A stretch of DNA of 64,000 nucleotides from Streptomyces sp. ALI-76-A (GTDB taxonomy: Bacteria; Actinomycetota; Actinomycetes; Streptomycetales; Streptomycetaceae): the NCBI RefSeq assembly GCF_030287445.1, contig NZ_JASVWB010000004.1:310001-374000 (forward strand), written 5' to 3'. Positions 9,238 to 18,366 of the stretch are shown one piece after another. The position numbers and the translations under genes were made by a program. Position 1 is the stretch's first letter, and the number at the start of each line of letters is the position of its first letter. The notes below the pieces were generated by a model. That model did not search any database. It worked only from the letters and a program-made list of their open reading frames with translations, and was not told where the DNA came from.

Positions 9238-9969
9238 GTGAGCCGGCCGCCCCCCGGCTTGTCCGCCGTCATGTGCTTGTCGGTCGTCGCGGCGCCGCAC
9301 TACCTTGCCGAGGTGGATCTCTTCTCACGCTCGTGGACAGCGTTGCTCTCGGCGGTCGCCGAACTCCAGGACGAGGACTTCGCACAACCGTCCGGCTGTT
9401 CCGGCTGGCTGGTACGGGACCTGGTGTGTCACCTGATCATCGACGCACAGGACGTCCTGATCACCCTCGTGACCCCGGCCGACACGGAACCGACCCGCGA
9501 CGCGGTCACCTACTGGGAGGTCGGTGGAACACCCCCGGCCGGCGATGACCCGCTCGACGCGCTGACCGTCCGGCTGGCCGCCGCGTACCAGGAACCAGGG
9601 CTGCTCAGGTTCCACCTCGACGACGTGGGCTCCGCCGCCGGACGCGCCGCCCGGCTCGCCGACCCCGGGCTCCGGGTCAGCACACGCGGACAGGTCCTCA
9701 CGGCGGGCGACTACCTCTCCGCCTACGTCCTGGAGTGGACGCTGCACCACCTCGACCTGGTCGCGCACCTCCCGGACGTGACTGGACCGTCCACGGAAGG
9801 GCTGGCCCGGTCACGCGACATGCTGGAGCAGGTCGCCCGGGCCGCGTTCCCCGCGTCGTTCTCGGACAGGGACGCGTTGTCGATCGGTACCGGCCGGCGC
9901 GCCCCGACCGACGCGGAGCTGACGCAACTGGGTGAACTGGCCGTGAGGCTGCCGCTGTTCCTCGGCTGA
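9238..9969 (+). CDS. Maleylpyruvate isomerase N-terminal-domain protein (DinB-like)
   Basis: Mycothiol-dependent maleylpyruvate-isomerase-like protein with the DinB four-helix fold. Characteristic elements are CSGWLVRDLVCHLIIDAQD near residue 60 with the metal-ligand His, and YVLEWTLHHLDLVAHLP near residue 160 with the further His ligands. Such proteins use mycothiol, the actinobacterial thiol. Start is uncertain: GTG at 9238 is used, while ATG 9271 or GTG 9313 would give a more typical N-terminus (VDLFSRSW). It is divergent from the GT87-like gene. Confidence 0.8.
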   Translation: MSRPPPGLSAVMCLSVVAAPHYLAEVDLFSRSWTALLSAVAELQDEDFAQPSGCSGWLVRDLVCHLIIDAQDVLITLVTPADTEPTRDAVTYWEVGGTPPAGDDPLDALTVRLAAAYQEPGLLRFHLDDVGSAAGRAARLADPGLRVSTRGQVLTAGDYLSAYVLEWTLHHLDLVAHLPDVTGPSTEGLARSRDMLEQVARAAFPASFSDRDALSIGTGRRAPTDAELTQLGELAVRLPLFLG

Positions 9970-9999
9970 CCCGCACCGCTGTTCCTGGGATGACCCGCA
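9952..9999 (+). repeat. 24-bp tandem duplication across a stop codon
   Basis: Bases 9952-9975 and 9976-9999 are near-identical 24-bp units (3 mismatches) that begin CCGCTGTTCCT. The first copy contains the last codons and stop of the maleylpyruvate-isomerase-like gene; the second contains a second TGA. Confidence 0.8.
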
Positions 10000-10257
10000 C
10001 GAGACCGGGCGACTGACCGGGAGCGCCACACGGGCCGGGGCCGAGGTGCTGAGTACGAGGCCGCCCATGGCTCACCCGACAGGTTCCACGGCGACCGAAC
10101 AGCGCGACCAGAAGCAGCGAAGGCTGCTTCTGGTCGGCATCGCTTCTGGCCGCCGTCTCGCGCTTGCCGGCTGGCGCACGGAACGGCCCTGGTGCCGCGC
10201 TGTTCGCGTGTGTGCCTGGTCAGGGCACGGCGTCCGGCGTCTCGCGCCCCGGTGGTG

Positions 10258-10947
10258 TCAGGCGTCGGCCGGCGCGGACTGCTTGTCGGCCGACGACGGC
10301 GTGGTCTCCTTGGCCGCACCGGGCGTGGTGTAGAAGACCGAGGAGCCCTGCTTGGTGCGCTGTGCCTGGTTCCTGGCAACCAGTCCTTCGAGGGTGGTGC
10401 GCACGACGGTCGTCTTGACGCCGCGTTCGGGGTGGGCCTCGCCGAGCGCGGTGGCGATCTCCGCCGCCGACCGCGGTTCGCTCTGCTCGCCGAGATGGTT
10501 GCGGACCAGGTCGACCAGCGTCGGCTGTGCCGTCTTCTCGGGTTCGGCCTTGGCCGCGGGCTGCTCGGCGGCCGTCTTCGCGGCCGTGCTCCGGCGGGAC
10601 TTGGCGGCGGGCTTCGCGGTCTTGGTGGCCTTGGCGGTCTTGGCGGTCTTCTTGGCCGGCCGCTCCTGTGCTGCCGCGCCGGTCTTGGTGGCCGTCTTCT
10701 TCCGGGGAGCGGGCACCGCGACGGTGTCCGACGGGGCCGTGGGCTCGGCGCGAACCGGTGACGCCTCGATCGCCCGCTGGATGCTGACCAGCACCGTGTG
10801 GTCACGCTGGAGCACAGCCAACTGCTCCTGCAGAGCCGCGATCTCCCCGCCGATGCGCTCCTGTTCCTTGGTGTTGCGTTCGAGGTCGGCGGTCACTTGA
10901 GCGGTGTACTGCGATGTCAGTTCGTTGGAGAGGGCGTTCTCAGACAT
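10258..10947 (-). CDS. Coiled-coil / Lys-Ala-rich linker / winged-helix protein (H1-like)
   Basis: A 229-aa protein in three parts. Residues 1-70 form a predicted coiled coil (NTKEQERIGGEIAALQEQLA with heptad Leu/Ile). Residues 80-145 are a Lys, Ala, Thr and Pro-rich tail with repeated KKTAK/KTAK motifs, like bacterial histone-H1-like tails. Residues 148-215 look like a winged helix (TLVDLVRNHLGEQ, then TTVVRTTLEGLVAR, then a beta-wing SSVFYTTP). The ATG has GAGGAAAGG upstream. The layout suggests a DNA-binding, possibly nucleoid-associated or regulatory protein. I do not know an exact characterised homologue. Transcribed alone. Confidence 0.82.
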   Translation of the reverse strand: MSENALSNELTSQYTAQVTADLERNTKEQERIGGEIAALQEQLAVLQRDHTVLVSIQRAIEASPVRAEPTAPSDTVAVPAPRKKTATKTGAAAQERPAKKTAKTAKATKTAKPAAKSRRSTAAKTAAEQPAAKAEPEKTAQPTLVDLVRNHLGEQSEPRSAAEIATALGEAHPERGVKTTVVRTTLEGLVARNQAQRTKQGSSVFYTTPGAAKETTPSSADKQSAPADA

Positions 10948-11211
10948 GGGTGCACAACCTTTCCTCGGCCCGAGGCCGCTGTTGAAGAACCCGTCGTACA
11001 TGTGTGCCGTAATGGGTGACTCCGGCCGGGCGGCCGCGACACACATATACAGGGTCCTGTCATAGCGATACTACGGACAACCGGAAGCATGGTGTCCTCC
11101 TCACACATGTCCCGCGTACTGACTCGGTGCCTCAGCGCCCTCACGACGGACCTGCGGACCGTGTTCACCCCGGCCACTCCGGTCGGCGGACGCGCCGTCT
11201 AGGGTGCGGAC

Positions 11212-11991
11212 ATGACCTCGCAGAGCTACCTCTCCGAACTGTTCTCCCTGGACGGCCGGGTCGCCATGGTGACCGGCGGCAGTTCCGGCATCGGCCGAGC
11301 CATCGCGGGCGCCCTCGCGCGAGCCGGGGCGAGTGTGGTGGTCGTGGCGCGCAGGAAGGCCGAACTGGCCGCCACGGCCGATGAGCTGGCGGGGGAAGGC
11401 TGCCGGGCGGCCTGGGTGAGCGCCGATCTGAGCACCCGCGAGGGGGTACACGATGCGGCGGAGCGGGCGGCTGACGTGTTCGGTGAGCCCGACATCCTGG
11501 TGAACTGCGCAGGGGTCAACCTGCGGCCCCCCATGGACGAGTTGGGCGAGGACGTGTGGGACGCCACGATGGCGGTGAACCTTGAGGCGCCCTACCTGCT
11601 GGGCCGGCGGTTCGGCCCCGGCATGGCCGAGCGGGGTTTCGGGCGCATCATCCACATCACCTCCCAGCAGGCGCACCGGGCGTTCGTCCACAGCGGCGCC
11701 TACGGCGTCTCCAAGGGAGCACTGGAGTCACTGGCCCGCTCACAGGCCGAGGCGTGGTCACCCCACGGAGTCACCTGCAACACACTGGTGCCCGGATTCG
11801 TCATGACGCCGCTCAACGCCCGGTTGTCGTCGGACCCGGAGAAGGTGGCGGCGCTGGCCGCGCGCACGATGGTCGGACGCAACGGACTGGCCGAGGACTT
11901 CGCCGGCGCGGCGGTGTTCCTGGCCGGCCGCGCCTCCGGATACGTGACCGGGCAGAGCATCTTCGTGGACGGCGGGTTCTCCGTTCACTGA
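11212..11991 (+). CDS. Short-chain dehydrogenase/reductase (SDR)
   Basis: Classical SDR of 259 aa. It has the cofactor motif TGGSSGIG near residue 21, NCAG near 98, a Ser before the catalytic YGVSK (about residues 163-167), and the C-terminal GYVTGQSIFVDGGF signature. Acidic/basic residues after the second strand (ARRKAEL) suggest NADP preference. The substrate is unknown. No Shine-Dalgarno is present; TAGGGT ends exactly 6 nt before the ATG, pointing to a leaderless transcript. Divergent from the H1-like gene. Confidence 0.92.
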   Translation: MTSQSYLSELFSLDGRVAMVTGGSSGIGRAIAGALARAGASVVVVARRKAELAATADELAGEGCRAAWVSADLSTREGVHDAAERAADVFGEPDILVNCAGVNLRPPMDELGEDVWDATMAVNLEAPYLLGRRFGPGMAERGFGRIIHITSQQAHRAFVHSGAYGVSKGALESLARSQAEAWSPHGVTCNTLVPGFVMTPLNARLSSDPEKVAALAARTMVGRNGLAEDFAGAAVFLAGRASGYVTGQSIFVDGGFSVH

Positions 11992-12379
11992 GCCGGACAG
12001 GTGTCATGTGGACCGAGTGGAACAAGTGTCCGTACGCGTGCGGAGTGGCTCGAACAGACCCGGCCGTCCCGTATGACCGCGGCTCACGTGCGTCACCCGT
12101 CGCACATGACCCTCGTCAAGCCGCCGCACATGACCCTCCACAGGACCAGCGGCAGGTTCGCTCGGGCGGTCCGTGGGATCGACGGCCGGCTCAGAGGCCG
12201 ATGTCGGCGGGACGCTATCGGCGTGGTCCGCGTATCTCGCCCCGGCCGTCCCCCGGCTCTGTGGGGGAGTCATCCCCTGCCTGGCCGGGGGACGACCGGA
12301 GTGACTGGCTGGCGTACGAGCGCCGACCGCGGTGCTTCCCGTGGGCGGACCGGCTTCCCGTGGGCGGACCGACGTGGGG
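11992..12379. other. Intergenic, no gene; short direct repeats
   Basis: About 390 bases between convergent genes. It contains two copies of GCACATGACCCTC near 12102-12137 and two copies of CTTCCCGTGGGCGGACCG near 12341-12371. No open frame with protein-like composition was seen. Confidence 0.6.
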
Positions 12380-14371
12380 TCAGCCTCCGACGTGGATGCC
12401 GGGACGGCGGTCCGGGTCGGGCTCGTTGCTCCGGATGATCTCGCGGGTGACCGGGGCGGTGTCGCCGCGGCCGAGAAGGAAGTAGCGGAACATGTGCCGC
12501 AGCGGGCTCCCTTCGGACCAGGCGAAGTAGCAGTGCGGGCGCACCCCGGTGGCATCGCGCAGCGCCAGCAGGATCGCGGCGATGGCGTTCGGCGCGGCCG
12601 GGGCTTCGGCACGCAGGACCCGGTGACCGTCGACCTCGACGCCGTGCACGGAGAGGGTTTCGCTGAAGTCGGACGGGTCGACCACATCGATCTCCAGGAA
12701 CAGCACGTCGGCTGGTCCGGGCACCGGATTGCTGCCTCGCTGCTCACGTTCCTTCGCCGCGTACTCGGCGCTGTCCCCGGCCTGACGCCGGTTGGCGATG
12801 ATGTTGATGGCGTTGTCGTGGGCGAGGGTGTCGGCGATGAACCGGCGGGCGTCCGGGTCGAAGACGATGCGGTCGGCGCGCAGTTCGGTGGTGCGGGAGA
12901 CCCGGGAGATCAGCGACACGGCGATGATGCCGGCGATGAACAGGCCGGAGATGGCGATGCCGTCGGGCTTGTCGACGATGTTGGCCACCAACGCGTAGAG
13001 CAGCACCGCGGTGAGGAGCGCGAAGCCCGCGGCGGCCACCCGCCGACGGCCGCGGACGACGGAGACGGTGACGGCGAACGCGCCGGAGACCATCATGGCC
13101 AGGATGCCGGTGGCGTAGGCGCCGGCCTGCGCGTCGACGTCGGCGTCGAACGCGATGGTGATGGCGATGCACAGGGCCGTGTAGACGATCACGACGGGGC
13201 GCACCGCGCGTCCCCATTCCGGGGCCATGCCGTAGTCGGGGAGGTACCGGGGAACGATGTTGATCAGTCCGGCCATCGCCGACGCGCCCGCGAACCAGAG
13301 GATCAGGATGGTGCTGATGTCGTAGACCGTGCCGAACACCTCTCCGACGTGCTCGTGCGCCAGCCAGGCCAGGGCCCTGCCGTTGGCCGCGCCGCCGGGC
13401 TCGAACTCCGCGTGCGGAATGAGGACGGTGGTCACGAAGCTCGCGGACATCAGGTAGACGCTCATGACGAGCGCGGCCGTCGTCAGCAGCCTGCGCGTGT
13501 GGCGGACGCGCGAATGCAGCCGTTCCTCGGCGTCACGGCCGTCGGCGGACACGAGCGGCATCATGCTCACCCCGGTCTCGAAACCGGAGAGGCCCAGCAC
13601 CAGCAGCGGGAAGGCCAGCAGCGCGGGCCCCGCCAGGTCCCCGAGACCGCCGCCGCCCTCGCCCAGCGCGTCCGTCCACCCCGACAACGCACCGGGCGTG
13701 GTGAGGACATCGACCACACCGACGCCTATGACCACCGCGTTGAGCGCCAGGAAGACAGCCACCAGCGGGATGGCCACCTTGACCGCTTCGCTGAACCCGA
13801 GCAGGAACACCCCTCCCAGCAGCAGCAACAGCGCCACCGTGAGAGCGACTTCGTGCCCGTGCAGGGCATGCGGGAAGAACGGGTTCTCCACCACGTGCAC
13901 GGAAGCGTCCGCGGTGGACAGGGTGATGGTGATGATCCAGGACGTGGCGACGAACCCGAGCAGGACGAGTACGAACAACTTGCCCCACCAGAACGGCAGC
14001 AGATCCTCCAGCATGGCCACGGATCCGGCTCCGTGCGGGCTCTCCCGGGCCACCCGGCGGTACATCGGCAGCATCCCCACCAGAGTCAGCGCCACGATCA
14101 GCAGCGTCGCCAGTGGCGACACCGCACCGGCCGCGAGAGCCGCGATCGCCGGAACGTAGGCCAGACTGGAGAAGTAGTCGACGCCCGTCAGGCACATCAC
14201 CTTCCACCAGGCGTGCGCCTCGGAGGGTGACTCGCCGGCCGCCGGCCCCACCGGCGGCACCCGGTGGCGCAGCAACCACCGCGCGGCGCCGCTGGTCGGG
14301 TGGGCGCGCAGCGCGGGGCTGTTCACCTCTTCGGGAACGCCCAGTGCGTACGTTTCCTTCACGTCCTCCAT
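12380..14371 (-). CDS. APC-superfamily amino-acid permease-like transporter with C-terminal soluble domain
   Basis: Integral membrane protein of 663 aa with about 12 hydrophobic segments. The N-terminal [20 protein letters not shown] motif is typical of large APC permeases, and [19 protein letters not shown] is another conserved element. After the membrane part, residues from about 515 form a cytosolic domain of about 150 aa beginning [20 protein letters not shown], which is shared by a Streptomyces-type permease subfamily. The ATG at 14371 was chosen because the protein-like frame begins there ([15 protein letters not shown]). Likely substrate is an amino acid or related compound, but specificity cannot be read. 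Confidence 0.9.
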   Translation of the reverse strand: MEDVKETYALGVPEEVNSPALRAHPTSGAARWLLRHRVPPVGPAAGESPSEAHAWWKVMCLTGVDYFSSLAYVPAIAALAAGAVSPLATLLIVALTLVGMLPMYRRVARESPHGAGSVAMLEDLLPFWWGKLFVLVLLGFVATSWIITITLSTADASVHVVENPFFPHALHGHEVALTVALLLLLGGVFLLGFSEAVKVAIPLVAVFLALNAVVIGVGVVDVLTTPGALSGWTDALGEGGGGLGDLAGPALLAFPLLVLGLSGFETGVSMMPLVSADGRDAEERLHSRVRHTRRLLTTAALVMSVYLMSASFVTTVLIPHAEFEPGGAANGRALAWLAHEHVGEVFGTVYDISTILILWFAGASAMAGLINIVPRYLPDYGMAPEWGRAVRPVVIVYTALCIAITIAFDADVDAQAGAYATGILAMMVSGAFAVTVSVVRGRRRVAAAGFALLTAVLLYALVANIVDKPDGIAISGLFIAGIIAVSLISRVSRTTELRADRIVFDPDARRFIADTLAHDNAINIIANRRQAGDSAEYAAKEREQRGSNPVPGPADVLFLEIDVVDPSDFSETLSVHGVEVDGHRVLRAEAPAAPNAIAAILLALRDATGVRPHCYFAWSEGSPLRHMFRYFLLGRGDTAPVTREIIRSNEPDPDRRPGIHVGG

Positions 14372-14583
14372 CGGTCCTTCCGTTCTCGCGTCGCAGCACA
14401 CCCCCGGCAACCGCGCTGACGGCAGGGCTGGACGATCACCGAGTATGCGTTCCCCCCTCGAACGCCCCCTCGCCGGGGTGCCCGCCGAGCCTCGACCGTG
14501 TGTGCCGCTCGGCGAGCCGGCCGCCGCCATGAAGCCGCTTGCTCCACGATGCGCGCCCCACACCTCGACACCGGCACCGGCAG

Positions 14584-14706
14584 GATTGCGTCGGTACCGT
14601 CGCCGATCGTGTCCAGGTCCGTGAGGACGGGGCGTGGCGCGATGTACCGCTAGGCCACGCCAACGCCCTCGTCGCCCACACCCTCGCGGAGACCCGCGGC
14701 GAGTAG
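14584..14706 (+). pseudogene. Possible C-terminal gene remnant
   Basis: A plus-strand frame ending at TAG 14704-14706 reads [20 protein letters not shown] and ends [10 protein letters not shown], with almost all codons ending in G or C. There is no start codon or upstream domain in frame, so it looks like the end of a lost gene. The rest of the 14372-14790 interval shows no gene. Confidence 0.35.
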
Positions 14707-14790
14707 GCCGTCCGAGGCGTCCGCCGCCCGCGGGCGGCGGACCAGCCGAATCTCCCCTCGACCGACGAGCAGCCGCCATCCCCCCGCTAT

Positions 14791-14830
14791 GTAAAGAAAT
14801 CTTGACATGATGTCAAGGCTGCTTTACCTT
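14791..14830 (+). promoter_or_regulatory. Leaderless promoter within a nested 37-bp dyad (putative XRE operator)
   Basis: A symmetric nested inverted repeat is centred on 14809: outer arms GTAAAG (14791-14796) and CTTTAC (14822-14827), inner arms CTTGACAT (14801-14808) and ATGTCAAG (14810-14817). The inner left arm contains a perfect TTGACA -35 (14802-14807). A TACCTT -10 follows after 17 bp (14825-14830), 6 nt before the ATG at 14837. A regulator bound here would block the promoter; the XRE protein encoded in the operon is the obvious candidate. Confidence 0.75.
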
Positions 14831-14836
14831 CATGGC

Positions 14837-15265
14837 ATGCCATTCGAAGAGAAGAGCGCGTGGATCATGGCGGTCCTCGCGGTCGGAACGTACGCGGCCT
14901 ACGCCGCGGTCATCCTGGGGCGGGCACAAGAGGCCCCCCTTGCCGAAGTGGCGTACGTGTCCGCGATGTTGTGGGCCGTCGGCGTCTCGATCGCGGCATC
15001 CGTCGTGCTGCACGTCCTTGTCGCGAGTCTGTCGCCCGCGGACGCCCGCAAGAAGGACCAGCGCGACAAGGAGATCGCGCGGTTCGGCGAGTACATCGGT
15101 CAGTCGTTCCTCGTCGTGGGCGGAGTGTCGGCGCTCGCCATGTCGATGGCCGAGCTGCACTACTTCTGGATCTCCAACACGGTCTACCTGGCGTTCGTCC
15201 TCTCCGCGATCCTCGGATCCGCCGCCAGGATCGTCGCGTACCGCCGGGGCTTCCAGCCGTGGTGA
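14837..15265 (+). CDS. Small polytopic membrane protein paired with XRE regulator
   Basis: Membrane protein of 142 aa with four hydrophobic segments (about residues 8-28, 38-62, 85-105 and 115-132) and a charged loop ADARKKDQRDKEIARFGEY between segments 2 and 3. The ATG at 14837 was chosen because upstream ATGs lie inside the promoter dyad. The stop overlaps the GTG of the next gene (GTGA), so translation is coupled to an XRE regulator. Membrane protein plus small XRE regulator is a recurrent bacterial pairing of unknown function; the membrane protein may modulate the regulator. Confidence 0.82.
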   Translation: MPFEEKSAWIMAVLAVGTYAAYAAVILGRAQEAPLAEVAYVSAMLWAVGVSIAASVVLHVLVASLSPADARKKDQRDKEIARFGEYIGQSFLVVGGVSALAMSMAELHYFWISNTVYLAFVLSAILGSAARIVAYRRGFQPW

Positions 15266-15552
15266 GGGCCAGGCGGGAATCGGGGCCGGAACCCGAACCC
15301 GGACCGGAACGCACATCCAGGCCCAAGCCCACCAGAGTCACCAACTCGATCCGGTCCCTCCGATTCGCCCACGGAGAGATGACCCAGGCTGACCTGGCGG
15401 ACCGGATCGGGGTGTCCCGCCAGACCGTCATCGCCATCGAGCAGGGCCGCTATTCGCCGTCCCTGGAGATGGCGTTCCAGATCGCCAAGGTGTTCCGAGT
15501 TCCGCTGGACGACGTGTTCCAGTACGCGGACCACGATGAGGAGACACCATGA
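15262..15552 (+). CDS. XRE-family helix-turn-helix regulator
   Basis: DNA-binding regulator of 96 aa. The HTH is MTQADLADRIGVSRQTVIAI followed by EQGRYSPSLEMAFQIAKVF, a typical short XRE (YozG-like) domain occupying the last 65 residues. A charged N-terminal extension of about 27 residues rich in Arg, Glu and Pro precedes it. The GTG start overlaps the previous stop and the stop overlaps the next ATG (ATGA), so it is the middle gene of a coupled three-gene operon. It likely autoregulates through the dyad at 14791-14827. Confidence 0.88.
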   Translation: MRARRESGPEPEPGPERTSRPKPTRVTNSIRSLRFAHGEMTQADLADRIGVSRQTVIAIEQGRYSPSLEMAFQIAKVFRVPLDDVFQYADHDEETP

Positions 15553-16529
15553 AGGCAGTCGTTCAGGACACGTACGGGTCGGCGGAAGTCCTGGACCTCA
15601 GGGACATCGACAGACCGGAGCCCGGGCCCGACGACGTGATCGTGCAGGTGTGCGCGGCGGGAGTGAACCCGGCCGACTGGCACTGCATGACCGGCAAGCC
15701 CTATCTGATGCGCCTGATGGGATTCGGGCTCCGCGTACCCAGGTCCCGCGTCCGTGGACTGGACGTCGCGGGCCGGGTCGAGGCCGTCGGCGGGAACGTG
15801 ACCCGCTTCCGTCCGGGCGACGAGGTGTACGGCGTCTGCGACGGCTCCTTCGCCGAGTACGGGCGTGGCCGGCAGGACAGGCTGGCACCGAAGCCGGCCA
15901 ACCTCACCTTCGAGCAGGCGGCCGCCGTTCCCACCGCCGCCTTCGCCGCGCTCCAGGGCCTTCGCGACACGGGCCAGGTCCAGCCGGGGCAGAACGTCCT
16001 GGTCATCGGCGCCGCCGGTGGCATCGGAACGTACGCCGTGCAACTGGCCAAGGCCTTCGGCGCGGAGGTCACGGGCCTGTGCAGCACGACCAAGACGGAA
16101 CTGGTCCGGTCGATCGGCGCGGACCACGTCATCGACTACACCCGTGAGGACTTCACGCACTTCGCGGAGGGTGCCCGCCGCTACGACCTGATCCTCGACA
16201 CCGCGGGCAACCGTCCCCTGTCACTCCTCCGGCGCGCCCTCACCCCCGGCGGGACCCTCGTCCTGGTCGGCGGCGAAGGGGACGGACGGTGGCTGCAAGG
16301 GGTGGACCGCACGCTCCAGGCGATCGTGCTGTCTCCCTTCACCAGGCAGAAGCTGCGCGGCCTCATGTCCGCCGAGCGCGCCGCGGACCTGGACGTGTTG
16401 AGGCACCTCATCGAGGACGGCAGGGTCACCCCGGTCATCGAGAGGACGTACGCGCTCGACGAGGTGCCCCAGGCCATCCGGCACCTGGAGCGGGGCCGAG
16501 CGCGCGGCAAGATCGTCATCTCCCTCTGA
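15549..16529 (+). CDS. MDR-family NAD(P)-dependent oxidoreductase (quinone-oxidoreductase-like)
   Basis: Medium-chain dehydrogenase/reductase of 326 aa without the structural zinc cysteines, hence a quinone-oxidoreductase or enoyl-reductase type. The N-terminus MKAVVQDTYGSAEVLDLRDI and the nucleotide-binding motif VIGAAGGIGTYAVQLAKAFG (residues about 155-174) are characteristic. The C-terminus HLERGRARGKIVISL is also standard. Start ATG overlaps the XRE gene stop. It may be the effector enzyme controlled by the XRE/membrane protein pair. Substrate unknown. Confidence 0.9.
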   Translation: MKAVVQDTYGSAEVLDLRDIDRPEPGPDDVIVQVCAAGVNPADWHCMTGKPYLMRLMGFGLRVPRSRVRGLDVAGRVEAVGGNVTRFRPGDEVYGVCDGSFAEYGRGRQDRLAPKPANLTFEQAAAVPTAAFAALQGLRDTGQVQPGQNVLVIGAAGGIGTYAVQLAKAFGAEVTGLCSTTKTELVRSIGADHVIDYTREDFTHFAEGARRYDLILDTAGNRPLSLLRRALTPGGTLVLVGGEGDGRWLQGVDRTLQAIVLSPFTRQKLRGLMSAERAADLDVLRHLIEDGRVTPVIERTYALDEVPQAIRHLERGRARGKIVISL

Positions 16530-16742
16530 GGCGACGAGGCGGGCGGGGCCGACGAGCCCGGCGGGGCCGGCGGGGCGGACGGGGCGTGCCGACCCCCGCA
16601 CGGAGCCGACGCGGAGGGCACGGCGCAGGGCCTCGGTGAGTCCCCGAGGAAGGCGCCACATGAACGCTGCGGTCCGGGGCGCCTCGGACGGCCTCCCACG
16701 AGGAGGGAACGCATGCCAGGGTGATCACCGGATCGCCGGCCG

Positions 16743-17995
16743 ACCGCATTTCCTCAACACCTGACCATGCAGTGGGGCCCGACCCACCTGCTCTGGCATG
16801 CCTTCGCCGCGCCGCAGGGCAGCTCGTACCGACAGGCCTTCGTGCTGTGCGCGCTGCTGGTCGTCGCCGCCTGGCACCCGCTCTCGTACGGCCCGCCCGA
16901 CCGGCGTGCGCTGTGCGCGGCGGGCGCGCTGCTCGCCCTGATCACCGTCATCGCGAGCCGAAGCGACCTGGTACGCCCCCTCGCGTGGCCCGTGCTGCTC
17001 CTGGCAGCGGCGGGCGCGCTGGTCGGGCTGGCCCTGCTCCGCCGCACGGACCGGGCACGTCCGTTCGGCGACGGTCGACGCACCGTGCCGGCCGTGTGGG
17101 CCGTGCTGCTGCTCCTCGGCACGCAGCTCGGCGAGGCCACCGCCACGTCCGCCGTGGCCTCCCGGCTGTCCTGGTCACGGTACGACCGCCCGGTGCCGCG
17201 GCTCGCACCGCCGGGGCCGCCTTCGGGCCGTCCCCGTACCGCAACCAGGAACTGCTGCTGGGCACCCGCGTCTACACCGTGCCCCGCCTCACCGTGCGCA
17301 CCAGTGCGGGCAATCCGCCGCACCGCGGCCGCGACGACCGGCCGGGTCTGCGCATCGGTCCGCCCCGGCCCGGGACCCCCGCAGCGAAGCCGACGATCAC
17401 CGCACAGTGCCCGGCGGGCAGCGAGGTGCACCTGTGGGCGCCGCCCTTCGCCGGCACCGCACGGCTCACCGGTGAGTCCGCCCACGGCCTGACCGGACGG
17501 TTGCGGGCGGACCACCCCGTCACCAAGATCGCCGCCATGCAGCGGCTCGGCACCGTCCCGGCGTCCGGACGCCTGCGGATCGAGCTGTCGCCGAACCGGA
17601 CGGGCGCCGTCCCGGACAGCGCGGTCGGCTGCCTGGACACCGCCCGGCTGCGCACCTCGGTCGAACGGCTCACGGCGACCGGCGCCACCGACGTGACCGT
17701 CTCCGGTGGCACGATCCGGGCGGAACTTCCCGCAGGCAGCGCGGGAACCGCCGTCGTCGCGGTCCCGAGGATCGCCGGCTGGCGCTGTGCCGCGGGCGAC
17801 GCACCCGCCGTACCCGCGGCGCAGCACCGCGGACTGATCGCCGTGCCTCTCGACGGCGCCGCGACCAGCGTCACCTGTACGTTCCGCCCGCCCGGTCTGC
17901 GCCTGGGCATCGTCGTCGGGGGCGCCTCGCTGCTCGTACTGCTCCTGCTCCGCGCTGTCACCGCCGTCCGCCGACGGCGTGCCGCGCCGGCGTGA
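16743..17995 (+). pseudogene. Truncated and frameshifted YfhO-like membrane protein gene
   Basis: Two overlapping frames together spell one protein. From about 16743 a frame reads QHLTMQWGPTHLLWHAFAAP then QGSSYRQAFVLCALLVVAAW, as in the middle of YfhO-type membrane glycosyltransferase-like proteins, with several membrane segments. Near 17205-17225 the homology switches frame to GAAFGPSPYRNQELLLGTRV and continues to the C-terminal membrane anchor LGIVVGGASLLVLLLL and stop at 17993-17995. The N-terminal roughly half of the usual 800+ aa is missing and no suitable start exists upstream (a stop lies at 16722). I read this as a 5'-deleted, frameshifted pseudogene. Confidence 0.72.
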
Positions 17996-18005
17996 ACGGC
18001 GGCGC

Positions 18006-18300
18006 GGTGGTGTGGGTATGCGTGGTCGGTGCGCGCTGCTTGGGGCGCCGAGTGTGTCGTGTGTGGCGTCCGGGTGGCGGGGCGGGGTGCCGGTCGTGTC
18101 TGCTGTGCTCGTTCATCGCTGTTCGCCGGTGCTGTAGCGCGCGAGTGTGTATGGCGGATCGGTGGTGTGGGTGCGTGGTCGGTGCGCGCTGCTTGGGGCG
18201 TCGAGTGTGCCGTGTGTGTCGGGATGCCGGTCGTGTGGGCGCATGGCCGGTGCCCGCTGCTCGGCGTGCCGAGCGTGCCTGTTGCCCGCGGCGGAGCCGC
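18006..18300. repeat. G/T-rich degenerate direct-repeat block
   Basis: A unit beginning GGTGGTGTGGGT and containing GTGCGCGCTGCTTGGGGCG occurs at 18006-18100 and again at 18161-18236, with a more diverged third copy from about 18241 (GGCCGGTGCCCGCTGCTCGGC). The plus strand is strikingly G and T rich here. No credible gene was found in 17996-18366. Both flanking genes converge on it. Confidence 0.75.
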
Positions 18301-18366
18301 GTGCCGGTCGTGGCGCCCGGAGAGCGCCGCGGGTGCCCCGCCCCGACGCCGGCCGGTCCCCGGGTC

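Noticed and set aside
12332..14230. 632-codon plus-strand frame opposite the APC permease
   Set aside because: Antisense of a membrane protein gives a hydrophilic His/Asp/Gln/Arg-rich sequence; no domain.
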